Source: Brasilonema angustatum HA4187-MV1
GTDB lineage: Bacteria > Cyanobacteriota > Cyanobacteriia > Cyanobacteriales > Nostocaceae
Direction of reading: 5' to 3'
DNA length: 49,103 nt
Assembly: GCA_019359695.1 (NCBI GenBank)
Contig: JAHHGV010000056.1
Span: forward strand, 1 to 49,103
Shown here: piece by piece, positions 7,767-15,866 of the stretch
Layout of the letters: the number at the start of each line of letters is the position of its first letter
How positions within the stretch are numbered: position 1 is the first letter of the stretch
Made by a program: the position numbers and the translations under genes
The notes under the pieces: model-generated
Told to the model about the DNA's origin: nothing
Seen by the model: only the letters and a program-made list of their open reading frames with translations
Databases searched by the model: none

Positions 7767-10010
7767 ATGATTTGGGATTCCCTTTGGGTAACAGGACCTA
7801 GCCGCAGTGGTAAGACTGCTCGCTTGGTAAAGCAGTTTTGTAATTGGGTGTTGAGTGAAACTAGCTTCAAAGAGTCATATTATACGAAAAACCAAGGGCA
7901 AAAAAATAGCGAGAATATACCAAGACCCTTGTATCTTCATCAAATAGAACCAGGAGTCTTAGTTTTGGCAGCCAATGATGAAAATCGTCGGGAGTTAGCG
8001 GATAAAATTGTTACAGCCACTTCCGGAAAATATCCAGTTCGTTGCAAGACACCCTTGGGCTTTATTCAGGATGAAGTGAGTTTGTTTTGGCCTTTGCTTA
8101 TTCAGTTATTGGAATTAAATGGGCAATTTCCAGTACGGCTGCGTCCAGAAACTGAACAGGAACTAGCAACCAAACTTTGGCGTTCCCAATTGGACGAGGG
8201 AATTTTGCGTCGCGCGGGAGATCAAGAGTATCGATCAGTACGTCGTATCTTGGATTTATTGCAACTAGGGGCTTATAGTGGCATAGCGTGTGAGAAAATT
8301 AATGACGTTTTGCTCAACGCCATCGCTCAGCAAGAGAATAGTACAAACCTAGAACCTGAACTCATAACATCTTTGCTACTCAATTGGCGTAACTGGTGTC
8401 TAGAAAGAGGATTTCTCACCTATGGAATCATGACCGAAGTTTACGGCCAATACCTCTTAAGCGATCCAATTTATCAGCAACAGCTTAGCAAACGCTATCA
8501 AGCAGTGCTGGCTGATGATGTCCAAGATTATCCTGCCTTATCGCGCCACCTGTTTGAGTTGCTTCTAAATAACGATGCAGTGGGGGCATTTAGCTACAAT
8601 CCCGATAGTGTGGTGCGTTTGGGACTAGGATCTGACCCCAATTATTTAGAAGGATTATCAGCACGTTGTCGGCAAGAAGTTTTGACTCAGCGTCCCTTTT
8701 CATGCCTTGGAGAAGCTAGCACCATACCGATGCTTTCGCTGATAACAGAACAGGTCATGCCTTTAAGCTTACCAGCAGCAGTGCAATCCATTCAAACCAC
8801 CTCCCGCGCCCAATTATTGCGGCAAACAGCAGAGGTGATTGTTAAAGCTGTTAAGGAGAAGCAAGTACAGCCAAACGAAGTGGCGATCATTGCACCAGGT
8901 TTAGATGCGATCGCCCGTTATACCCTCACAGAAATCCTTACCAAGCAAAACATCCAAATACAGCCTCTCAACGACCAACGCCCCTTGATAAGTTCGCCGA
9001 TCATCAGAGGATTGCTGACCGTCCTTGCCTTAGTTTATCCCGGCTTAGGACGTTTAGTGGATCGAGATGCTGTTGCAGAGATGTTAGTTGTGTTAAGCAA
9101 GGAAGTTTCTGGAATCGGACGAGAAAAGGAAGAAAAAATACAACAAAACCCTCCCTCCCTCCCTCCCTCATTTCCCCACATTGATCCCGTCCGCGCTGGC
9201 TTGATAGCAGACTACTGCTTTGTACCCCATCCAGACCAACCCAAGTTGCTACCTGTCACGGCGTTTGACCGCTGGGATAGACTGGGTTACGCAGCAACCA
9301 CGGCTTATGGTAATATATTGCAGTGGTTAGAAACCCAAAAAACACAACAAGAACTGCGCTTGATTCCCAGTCCCATTTCTCTTTTAGATAGGGCAATTCA
9401 GCGTTTCTTGTGGAATGGCAACAATCTCCCCTACGACCAATTGGCAGCACTGCGGGAACTATTGGAAACCGCACAGCACTACTGGGAAATTGATACGAGA
9501 TTGCGGCAAACCTCCTCTGTTTCTCCTTCATTGAAAGAAGAAACCCAAGGTTCGGGCACTTCACCTCACTCAAGAATTGCCGAATTTATCCAACTACTAC
9601 GGCGTGCTACCATTACCGCTAATCCCTACCCCGTTTATCCCATAGGACCGAAGTCAAACGCTGTCACATTGGCTACCATCTTCCAATACCGCTCTTCTAG
9701 ACGATCTCACCGTTGGCAGTTCTGGCTGGATACAGGTTCGCCTTTGTGGGCAAAAGGCGGTGCGGCAACTTTATTCGGTGCACCATTCTTCCTCCAAGAA
9801 AGGCTGGGCGAACCTTGGACAGTAGAAGATGAAAAATTAGCAGAAGAACAAAGACTGCGAATAATTCTGGCAGATTTGCTTGCTCGCGTGTCCGAGAGAG
9901 TCTATTTATGTCATAGCGATTTAGCGGTTAATGGGCAAGAACAACTTGGTCCTTTGCTACCTTTGGTACATGCTTGCGTTTCAGTTGTTTGTGATCCTGC
10001 TGTTGTTTAA
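7767..10010 (+). CDS. UvrD/AddB-like P-loop helicase-nuclease family protein
   Basis: 747 residues. A Walker A loop (GPSRSGKT, residues 10-17) sits at the very N-terminus and a Walker B-like AVLADDVQD matches the DExQD box of UvrD/Rep superfamily 1 helicases; VGAFSYNPDSVVRLGLG follows where the next motif is expected. The C-terminal third (WQFWLDTGSPLWAKGG) is typical of a cyanobacterial family often annotated as recombinase or exonuclease subunit. A role in DNA repair or recombination is inferred; I see no clear nuclease site. AAGGAGA lies 6 bases before ATG 7767, fixing the start. A simple CCCT repeat (about 9149-9172) encodes a low-complexity PPSLPPS insert around residue 465. Confidence 0.7.
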   Translation: MIWDSLWVTGPSRSGKTARLVKQFCNWVLSETSFKESYYTKNQGQKNSENIPRPLYLHQIEPGVLVLAANDENRRELADKIVTATSGKYPVRCKTPLGFIQDEVSLFWPLLIQLLELNGQFPVRLRPETEQELATKLWRSQLDEGILRRAGDQEYRSVRRILDLLQLGAYSGIACEKINDVLLNAIAQQENSTNLEPELITSLLLNWRNWCLERGFLTYGIMTEVYGQYLLSDPIYQQQLSKRYQAVLADDVQDYPALSRHLFELLLNNDAVGAFSYNPDSVVRLGLGSDPNYLEGLSARCRQEVLTQRPFSCLGEASTIPMLSLITEQVMPLSLPAAVQSIQTTSRAQLLRQTAEVIVKAVKEKQVQPNEVAIIAPGLDAIARYTLTEILTKQNIQIQPLNDQRPLISSPIIRGLLTVLALVYPGLGRLVDRDAVAEMLVVLSKEVSGIGREKEEKIQQNPPSLPPSFPHIDPVRAGLIADYCFVPHPDQPKLLPVTAFDRWDRLGYAATTAYGNILQWLETQKTQQELRLIPSPISLLDRAIQRFLWNGNNLPYDQLAALRELLETAQHYWEIDTRLRQTSSVSPSLKEETQGSGTSPHSRIAEFIQLLRRATITANPYPVYPIGPKSNAVTLATIFQYRSSRRSHRWQFWLDTGSPLWAKGGAATLFGAPFFLQERLGEPWTVEDEKLAEEQRLRIILADLLARVSERVYLCHSDLAVNGQEQLGPLLPLVHACVSVVCDPAVV

Positions 10011-10057
10011 CGCATTTCGGCGGAATTCAAGAGTCCGCCATACGATGACCGAGTCTA

Positions 10058-10185
10058 ATATCATGTCCGGTGAAAGACTTATCATTAAGACGGCAGGGAG
10101 CAGGGGGCACCCGAGCAGGGAAAAAGAGGATTTTCCGGTTGTTGCACATATTTGGTAATCACAACTAATTAGCCGGACATGATAT
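10058..10185. mobile_element. MITE-like element with 13-bp terminal inverted repeats
   Basis: ATATCATGTCCGG (10058-10070) is the exact inverse of CCGGACATGATAT (10173-10185). The 128-bp unit has no coding capacity for a transposase and includes a GCAGGGAGCAGGGGG filler of a type repeated elsewhere in such genomes. It occupies the 315-bp gap before msrA. Confidence 0.65.
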
Positions 10186-10325
10186 AACACGAAAAAATCT
10201 AGCAGCACGCCAGGTGCTACAAGTCGGGAAACCCGCCCACCACACCGGCTGCTTACTACAACGACTATTTGTACAATATTAAGTAAGGTAAAGAATACTC
10301 TCATAAAAACCCAGAGTAAAAATCA

Positions 10326-10988
10326 ATGGTGTTATTTGGATTTGGTAAAAAGTTAAGCCTGCCCACTCCTGAAGAAGCTTTGCCAGGACGAGCAGAAAAA
10401 ATGCCAGTACCGGATCGTCACTATGTTAACGGTCATCCCCTCAAGCCGCTATTTCCAGAAGGAATGGAAATTGCAACGTTTGGCATGGGGTGCTTTTGGG
10501 GTGCAGAACGCAAATTCTGGCAGCTAGAAGGAGTTTACAGTACAGCAGTTGGTTATGCTGCTGGTGTCACTCCTAACCCGACTTATAAAGAAGTGTGTTC
10601 TGGACGCACAGGTCACAATGAAGTGGTACAAGTCGTCTTTGATCCAAAAGTCATTAGTTATTCCGAGTTACTAAAAGTCTTCTGGGAAAACCACAACCCC
10701 ACTCAAGGAATGCGTCAGGGTAACGACGTAGGTACTCAATACCGTTCAGGAATTTACGTGTATTCTGAAAATCAAAGAAAGCTAGCAGAAGCATCGCAAC
10801 AAGCTTATCAGAAAGCTCTGAGTGCTTCAGATTATGGAAAAATAACCACTGAAATTCTCGATGCTCCTGAATTTTACTATGCCGAGGAATACCATCAGCA
10901 GTACCTAGCGAAAAACCCTAATGGCTATTGTGGGTTAGGCGGGACAAATGTTGCTTGTCCTGTGGGAATTGCTCAATTCAACACGTAA
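10326..10988 (+). CDS. msrA: Peptide methionine (S)-S-oxide reductase MsrA
   Basis: 220 residues. MsrA reduces methionine-S-sulfoxide in proteins, using a catalytic Cys recycled by thioredoxin. The active-site motif GMGCFWGAE is present (Cys56), with the family blocks [47 protein letters not shown] and [19 protein letters not shown]; the C-terminal Cys pair ([15 protein letters not shown]) would resolve the disulfide. The ~45-residue extension before the domain is common in cyanobacterial MsrA. It is monocistronic, with a strong hairpin after the gene. Confidence 0.96.
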   Translation: MVLFGFGKKLSLPTPEEALPGRAEKMPVPDRHYVNGHPLKPLFPEGMEIATFGMGCFWGAERKFWQLEGVYSTAVGYAAGVTPNPTYKEVCSGRTGHNEVVQVVFDPKVISYSELLKVFWENHNPTQGMRQGNDVGTQYRSGIYVYSENQRKLAEASQQAYQKALSASDYGKITTEILDAPEFYYAEEYHQQYLAKNPNGYCGLGGTNVACPVGIAQFNT

Positions 10989-11034
10989 TATCCTTTCACT
11001 GTTCTATAGCAATCCTAAATATTCGTGAGAAACA

Positions 11035-11067
11035 AGATCCCCGACTTCTTGAAGAAGTCGGGGATCT
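11035..11067 (+). terminator. Strong hairpin after msrA (dispersed repeat)
   Basis: AGATCCCCGACTTCTT (11035-11050) and AAGAAGTCGGGGATCT (11052-11067) form a perfect 16-bp stem. It is preceded by TATAGCAATCCT (11005-11016), a terminal motif of a dispersed element also seen at 22777, 25152 and 48537. It probably serves as a bidirectional terminator between the convergent msrA and caspase genes. Confidence 0.6.
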
Positions 11068-11124
11068 GTACTTTATCTATACACTTGTCTGTTGCAACGC
11101 TTCAAACCCCTAATTGCCGTAACG

Positions 11125-13293
11125 TTACGCTAATTGTCCGTCGCCCAAGCAATACTCATCGTGAATTCTCTGAACCGCGATCGCCTGCTCAGTATTGTTA
11201 GCATTGCCAATAACCTTAACAAAATGACAAACAGTGTCACCATATCGCCAAGGTTTAATCTCTAGTCGCGCCCTGTAGCAGTCCTGAGCAATGCAGAGCT
11301 TTTGGTACAAGCGATCACATCCCATTTTTTCTAGCACAGTGGATGATTCTACGTTAGTAGCATCCCACAACCGCGACATTTCCAAAAGTCTTAATCCTTT
11401 CGCAGTGCGATAAACTCGAAAAGTGAGAGCAAGGTTGTTAGCTACTGAGGTGATCGCTCTCTTAATCTCTTTTTCTTGTACCGCTTTCCTTCTCCCCCAA
11501 GGAGTAGCCTCAGTAGAAACTTCATCATCCTCATAATTAAGGTCAATGTCAACAAACATTACTTGGGGTGAGTTGAGGCAAAGCACACCGTAACTATTCC
11601 TTGTGATATGTGCTAGTGGTTCTCCATTCAGGAGAAACGATGTTAATGTTGGCTCTGTTAACGCTTCATAACCGTGATCCAGATATCCCCATTCTTCAGG
11701 TGTCTTTCCCACTCTAAGTTGCGCTAGATGCCACCGTTCCCGATTTGACAAGTACTTGGGTTTTTTATCAGATTTAAGGTATCGCAGCACTTGGCGCTTT
11801 GCTTTAATATAATGTTCCTCAGAAGGAAGGATAGGAGGCGATCGCTTAAGAGCTTGCAACTGGATTTGACACTCTCTAATTCTCAATTGAGAGTCAATAT
11901 ATCGGGGGTCTTTAATCGCATCTTTAATTACCTTTTCCATTGACGCTTCGTATCCTCCAAGTTCCTGCACTCGCTGCATTGTTGGCGTTTCCATTAGTAG
12001 CTGATTGGTTAGCCAGTTTTCGTAGGTAATTTCCCCTCTGATTTGAGATTCCCTGTGTTCTGCTGAATTGGCGAGGCGGTGAGCCGCGAATGAGATCAGA
12101 CGTTTGACAAGAAGTGGATATTTTTCCAGTTGCACAGTATTGTTTCTTGTGCAATCGGGAATCTCAACCGTTTTTAAGCAGGTACCATTTTCTAAGTCTT
12201 CGGTAAAATATTGGGCTTTATTGCTGTCTGGTTTTACCTCTTGACGACTTCCATTGAGCTTTACCACATCAAACTGAGAAACCTGTAGTTCAGCTTGCTG
12301 TGCTGTAGGTGCTGACTCGACAACTACTGACCTCCCTACCGTTGGTAAAATAGTAGGTTCAGAACTTTTTGGGGGTGCAGAAGACTGTCCGAGTTCCTGG
12401 GCAATTCTGGAAAATGCCTCGATTGCTTGCATATCGGAACCCCTAGCAGCCACATTCACGCGAATCCATAACTGTTTGGCTAAATCCCAATCTCGTTTAA
12501 CTTCGGCATGATAAGCCTCAAGTTTTATCGTGATAATATCAGTCAGCGTGGCATAATCTGGCAACAAAATTAGGTGAAACTTGGTGGCTGGTTCTGCGAT
12601 CGCATAAGGATTTTGTAGAGTTTTCCGGTGCGTTTGATTGATTATGGGTACTCTCGATTGTAAATATCTGTCCAATCTTTCTACTGTGGCACAGTTCCCT
12701 TCACCTGCTATCCTCAAACCCTCTAATAACGCCTGAGTAAATGAACCGTGTTGCAACTGCTCAATTTCATAAGACTTTTGACTGGGACTGCAAGAGTAAA
12801 AGGTGACTACCCCTTGATGTTTTTCGCCAATACCTTCTCCTCGTCTGCTCCCTTCATCGCGACAAGCATCCAAAAACAACACGATATTATCAGCACCACT
12901 GCGGCGCAATCTTTGGGTAACAAAATCAACAGCGATTGCCGTATGTTCTACATCGCCTGGGTCACTATCCACCAGCATGAGATAGTCACGGTCAACTGAC
13001 CGACAACCGTGACCTGCAAAGAAAAACCAGAGATTATCCCCTGATGCCAATAGTGGCTTTTCAAATTGTGCCCGTAAAAACCGCCGCAAGTTACCGTAAG
13101 TAGGCTGAGTGAAAATGGGTGTAGGAGAAGCGGGAATTGCAATTGAATCCTCTGTAAACAGAAACACTCTGTCAAACTGCACATCCTTTTCAAACCAGTC
13201 GCGCATGGCAAGAGCATCTAGTTTGGCGTAGTTTAGGTGCTGAAGATTGTTGTACTGGTTAATGCCGATCACGATCGCCCAATTTTTAGCCAT
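11125..13293 (-). CDS. Caspase-like (C14) protein with a large unrecognised C-terminal domain
   Basis: The open frame starts at 13434, but ATG 13293 (MAKNWAIVIGINQYNNL) is where the caspase fold begins, so 722 residues are preferred. The caspase p20 part covers about residues 1-290, with catalytic His95 (FFFAGHG) and Cys144 (LFLDACRDEG). After a linker with long helices, the last ~250 residues form another domain: VMFVDIDLNYEDDE, FRVYRTAKGLRLLEM, then LYQKLCIAQDCYRARLEIKPWR. The DID plus RTAKGLRLL arrangement reminds me of PrimPol-like or other two-metal nucleotide-acting folds, but this is not established. Such caspase fusions are commonly seen in bacterial conflict or cell-death systems. 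It faces a remnant of a related gene at 13586. Confidence 0.8.
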   Translation of the reverse strand: MAKNWAIVIGINQYNNLQHLNYAKLDALAMRDWFEKDVQFDRVFLFTEDSIAIPASPTPIFTQPTYGNLRRFLRAQFEKPLLASGDNLWFFFAGHGCRSVDRDYLMLVDSDPGDVEHTAIAVDFVTQRLRRSGADNIVLFLDACRDEGSRRGEGIGEKHQGVVTFYSCSPSQKSYEIEQLQHGSFTQALLEGLRIAGEGNCATVERLDRYLQSRVPIINQTHRKTLQNPYAIAEPATKFHLILLPDYATLTDIITIKLEAYHAEVKRDWDLAKQLWIRVNVAARGSDMQAIEAFSRIAQELGQSSAPPKSSEPTILPTVGRSVVVESAPTAQQAELQVSQFDVVKLNGSRQEVKPDSNKAQYFTEDLENGTCLKTVEIPDCTRNNTVQLEKYPLLVKRLISFAAHRLANSAEHRESQIRGEITYENWLTNQLLMETPTMQRVQELGGYEASMEKVIKDAIKDPRYIDSQLRIRECQIQLQALKRSPPILPSEEHYIKAKRQVLRYLKSDKKPKYLSNRERWHLAQLRVGKTPEEWGYLDHGYEALTEPTLTSFLLNGEPLAHITRNSYGVLCLNSPQVMFVDIDLNYEDDEVSTEATPWGRRKAVQEKEIKRAITSVANNLALTFRVYRTAKGLRLLEMSRLWDATNVESSTVLEKMGCDRLYQKLCIAQDCYRARLEIKPWRYGDTVCHFVKVIGNANNTEQAIAVQRIHDEYCLGDGQLA

Positions 13294-13585
13294 TTCTAGG
13301 TTGGTGTTAACTGATTTGTTCTTCTCTATTGAAGGTTTACGTGTTACTACTGAACAATAGTTATCCTTTATTATTGATGATAAAGCGCAAATTGTCTTTG
13401 GAATTTCTTTAGACCTTCTTGAAAAACTTAACAACTACACTGAGCGAGCTGCTGCATTTAGGAAAACTGGTTAAATCGAAAGCTATTGAATAATTTATTC
13501 AGCCTGTTTGGCATTGGAGGTAAAGCAGGGGGTAAAGGCGCTTTGACCTTTAAGTTCAAGCGGAAATCGGCACATTAAATTAAGA

Positions 13586-13690
13586 TGGGGCAAGAATTGG
13601 GCAATTGTTGTCGGGATAAACAATTACGATAACCTCCAGTCACTCAAGTATGCCAAGCGAGATGCTGAAGTGATGGCTACAAAGAACCAT
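13586..13690 (+). pseudogene. Remnant of a caspase-like gene
   Basis: The plus strand encodes WGKNWAIVVGINNYDNLQSL followed by KYAKRDAEVMATKN, which lines up with the first 30 residues of the caspase-like protein encoded on the other strand (MAKNWAIVIGINQYNNL). There is no matching ATG, the similarity stops after about 35 codons, and a stop follows at about 13742. It is a decayed N-terminal fragment in divergent orientation. Confidence 0.75.
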
Positions 13691-13778
13691 CTGTTGCCGT
13701 CTAATATCAAAGATTGTTCATGCTTCCAGCAGGTTTTTTCTTAACTCAGCAGTGCTGGGTCGTTTTACATTGCCTAGT

Positions 13779-13807
13779 CTAGTTCCCAGACTCATCTTGG
13801 GAACTAG
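13779..13807. repeat. Small palindromic repeat
   Basis: CTAGTTCCCA (13779-13788) and TGGGAACTAG (13798-13807) form a 10-bp stem with a 9-base loop, followed by AAAAAA. This is a common dispersed hairpin type in cyanobacterial spacers and could terminate transcription. Confidence 0.5.
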
Positions 13808-13898
13808 AAAAAATCTTCGGCTGATCCAAAACTTTCCCTAGTTCTTCCCGATTCATTTCTAATCTTAAAACTATCGAACCAAGTGAAGCCAGTAAACG

Positions 13899-13967
13899 GT
13901 TCGTTTATGTATTAACCTTGTTCATCTATATGATAAGCCTCTCCATGCACCTGTTCATCTACGTATT
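13899..13967 (+). promoter_or_regulatory. Three iterated GTTC-type sites upstream of aroF
   Basis: GTTCGTTTATGTATT (13899), GTTCATCTATATGAT (13920) and GTTCATCTACGTATT (13953) are similar 15-mers in the same orientation, 21 and 33 bases apart, i.e. near two and three helical turns. They lie about 280-350 bases before the aroF start. They look like binding sites for one regulator; the protein is unknown. Confidence 0.35.
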
Positions 13968-14248
13968 GATTATGTCGAACAGAGAACCGTGAGGATGGTG
14001 TCACCCGCCCGGAGGGGTGTCTGTTCGCAGTCGCGTTCGCTTACACCTGTCGCCTTTAACCTGAATCCTTACCCTTTTCTCGCCGTTGGTGATCAAAACT
14101 AATCTCAATTTCCAGAAAGGGATGCATAAACCTTCAACCCTCATCCCTATCAAAATGCAGAAGCAAAAAACGAGTCCAAGACGCCAAACAAACTTACGGC
14201 GGACAAAGACACAAACCAAAACCAAAACTATTTCATGAGGTAAAGAAA

Positions 14249-15343
14249 ATGATTGTCGTCATCAAATCCCAAACTCCCGCATCTGAAATCGAAAGAATCA
14301 TTCAAGAACTGAGCCATTATCCCGTAACAACCGAAAAAGTTGTCGGTAAAGACAAAGTTGTTATCGGCTTGGTAGGTGATACAAGTGTTCTTTCTCCTGA
14401 ACACGTCCAACAAATCAGTCCATTTATCGAACAGGTGATTCGCGTGAAACAGCCTTTCAAACGGGTTTCGTTAGAATATCGCTATGGTGAACCAAGCGAA
14501 GTCGTTGTTCCAACTCCCAATGGTCCAGTCACTTTTGGTCAAAATCATCCTTTAATTGTAGTCGCTGGACCTTGTTCAGTTGAAAACGAAGAAATGATTG
14601 TGGAAACAGCACAAGTCGTAAAAGCCACTGGTGCACAGTTTCTTCGGGGAGGTGCGTACAAACCTCGTAGCTCACCTTATGCTTTCCAAGGACATGGCGA
14701 AAGCGCTTTATCTCTGTTAGCAACAGCCCGCGAAGTCACTGGACTAGGAATTATCACAGAAGTGATGGATACAGCCGACTTAGACAAAGTTGCAGAAGTT
14801 GCAGATGTGGTGCAAATTGGTGCTCGCAATATGCAGAACTTCTCCTTACTGAAGAAAGCAGGTGCTACTGGTAAACCAATTCTGCTTAAGCGGGGGCTGT
14901 CTGCGACAATTGAAGAATGGTTGATGGCTGCTGAATACATTCTGGCTGCTGGTAATCCAAATGTGATTTTGTGTGAACGCGGAATTCGCAGCTTTGACAA
15001 GCAATATACAAGAAATGTTCTAGATCTATCTGTAGTACCTGTATTGCGTGGACTGACCCATTTGCCAATTATGATTGACCCTAGTCATGCCACTGGCTAC
15101 TCTAAGTTTGTACCAACAATGGCAAAGGCAGCTATAGCAGCTGGTACAGATTCCTTGATGATTGAAGTTCACCCCAATCCCTCCAAAGCATTATCAGATG
15201 GTCCTCAATCTCTGACACCACCGGATTTTGTGGAACTCATGCAGGAACTTGCTCCGCTTGCCCAATTCTTCGGACGTGGAACAAAGTCTGGTTTCACAAC
15301 TACACCATTTGCTACCAAAACTCTTTCGACTGTAGGTGCCTAA
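14249..15343 (+). CDS. aroF: 3-deoxy-7-phosphoheptulonate (DAHP) synthase, type I-beta
   Basis: 364 residues. It condenses phosphoenolpyruvate and erythrose 4-phosphate to DAHP, the first committed step to aromatic amino acids. An N-terminal ferredoxin-like regulatory domain (about 1-75) precedes the barrel, as in Thermotoga-type enzymes, where it carries feedback control. Barrel landmarks are VVAGPCSVEN (107 on), FLRGGAYKPRSSPYAFQGHG, ITEVMD, QIGARNMQNF, KPILLKRG, ILCERGIRSFD, PIMIDPSHATG and IEVHPNPSKALSDGPQSL. GAGG 10 bases before ATG 14249 is a good ribosome site. It leads the trpEG-C-A-B block, so it is probably a dedicated copy raising chorismate supply for bis-indole synthesis. Confidence 0.95.
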   Translation: MIVVIKSQTPASEIERIIQELSHYPVTTEKVVGKDKVVIGLVGDTSVLSPEHVQQISPFIEQVIRVKQPFKRVSLEYRYGEPSEVVVPTPNGPVTFGQNHPLIVVAGPCSVENEEMIVETAQVVKATGAQFLRGGAYKPRSSPYAFQGHGESALSLLATAREVTGLGIITEVMDTADLDKVAEVADVVQIGARNMQNFSLLKKAGATGKPILLKRGLSATIEEWLMAAEYILAAGNPNVILCERGIRSFDKQYTRNVLDLSVVPVLRGLTHLPIMIDPSHATGYSKFVPTMAKAAIAAGTDSLMIEVHPNPSKALSDGPQSLTPPDFVELMQELAPLAQFFGRGTKSGFTTTPFATKTLSTVGA

Positions 15344-15866
15344 GTTGAGCAATCATCAGTGGTTTCTCTAGGGTAGGTAATATCATGTTTACACCAATGA
15401 CTCATCGATTTGCCTACCTCAGATTCTTTAATCATTCTGAAATTATTTCGTTAAGGCAATCATGTGTGCGTATTATTCTTTCAGTTTGACTAGAAATACA
15501 GTAGAAAAATACGCACAAACTAATTTGCTCGCATTTTCTGATTCTAAAACTATAATTGACACTGCTGTTAAATCTTAAGAAATTTAATACCGACAACAAC
15601 TTGACAAAACTCCTGAATTTCTGACCAAATCTTTTGTAGATACCAAAATGACTACAGGCACAATAGATATTTTGATACTGAACGCTCCAGAAGCATTTAC
15701 TTCTCAAAACTGCATAAGTGAAATTGAACTACACCTATTTAATATCGGGTAGTTGCTGTCAATCAACAATCACTCAGAAAAACCGTGTCCTGCACTCAAC
15801 TTTGTCAGCAAGTCGTCAAATTATTCGGGTGATGATTTTTAAGTTAACTTTAAGAGGGTCATATCT
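15344..15866. other. Spacer between aroF and trpEG
   Basis: No convincing ORF. TGTGCGTATT (15465-15474) and AATACGCACA (15508-15517) form an inverted repeat that could fold in a leader RNA. A separate promoter for trpEG may lie here; AGAGGGTC just before ATG 15867 is a usable ribosome site. Confidence 0.4.

Larger units (their letters stand above)
13294..14248. other. 0.95-kb spacer between caspase gene and aroF
   Basis: It contains the caspase remnant (13586-13690), a hairpin (13779-13807), the iterated sites (13899-13967) and a GC-richer repeat-like stretch (about 14000-14060). No other gene was found. Confidence 0.5.

Noticed and set aside
9981-10304. Minus-strand ORF of 107 codons before msrA
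   Set aside because: It reads through the MITE-like element at 10058-10185 and the tail of the upstream gene on the other strand.
15432-15707. 91-codon minus-strand ORF between aroF and trpEG
   Set aside because: No ribosome site, unlikely Cys/Phe-rich composition, and it crosses an inverted repeat.
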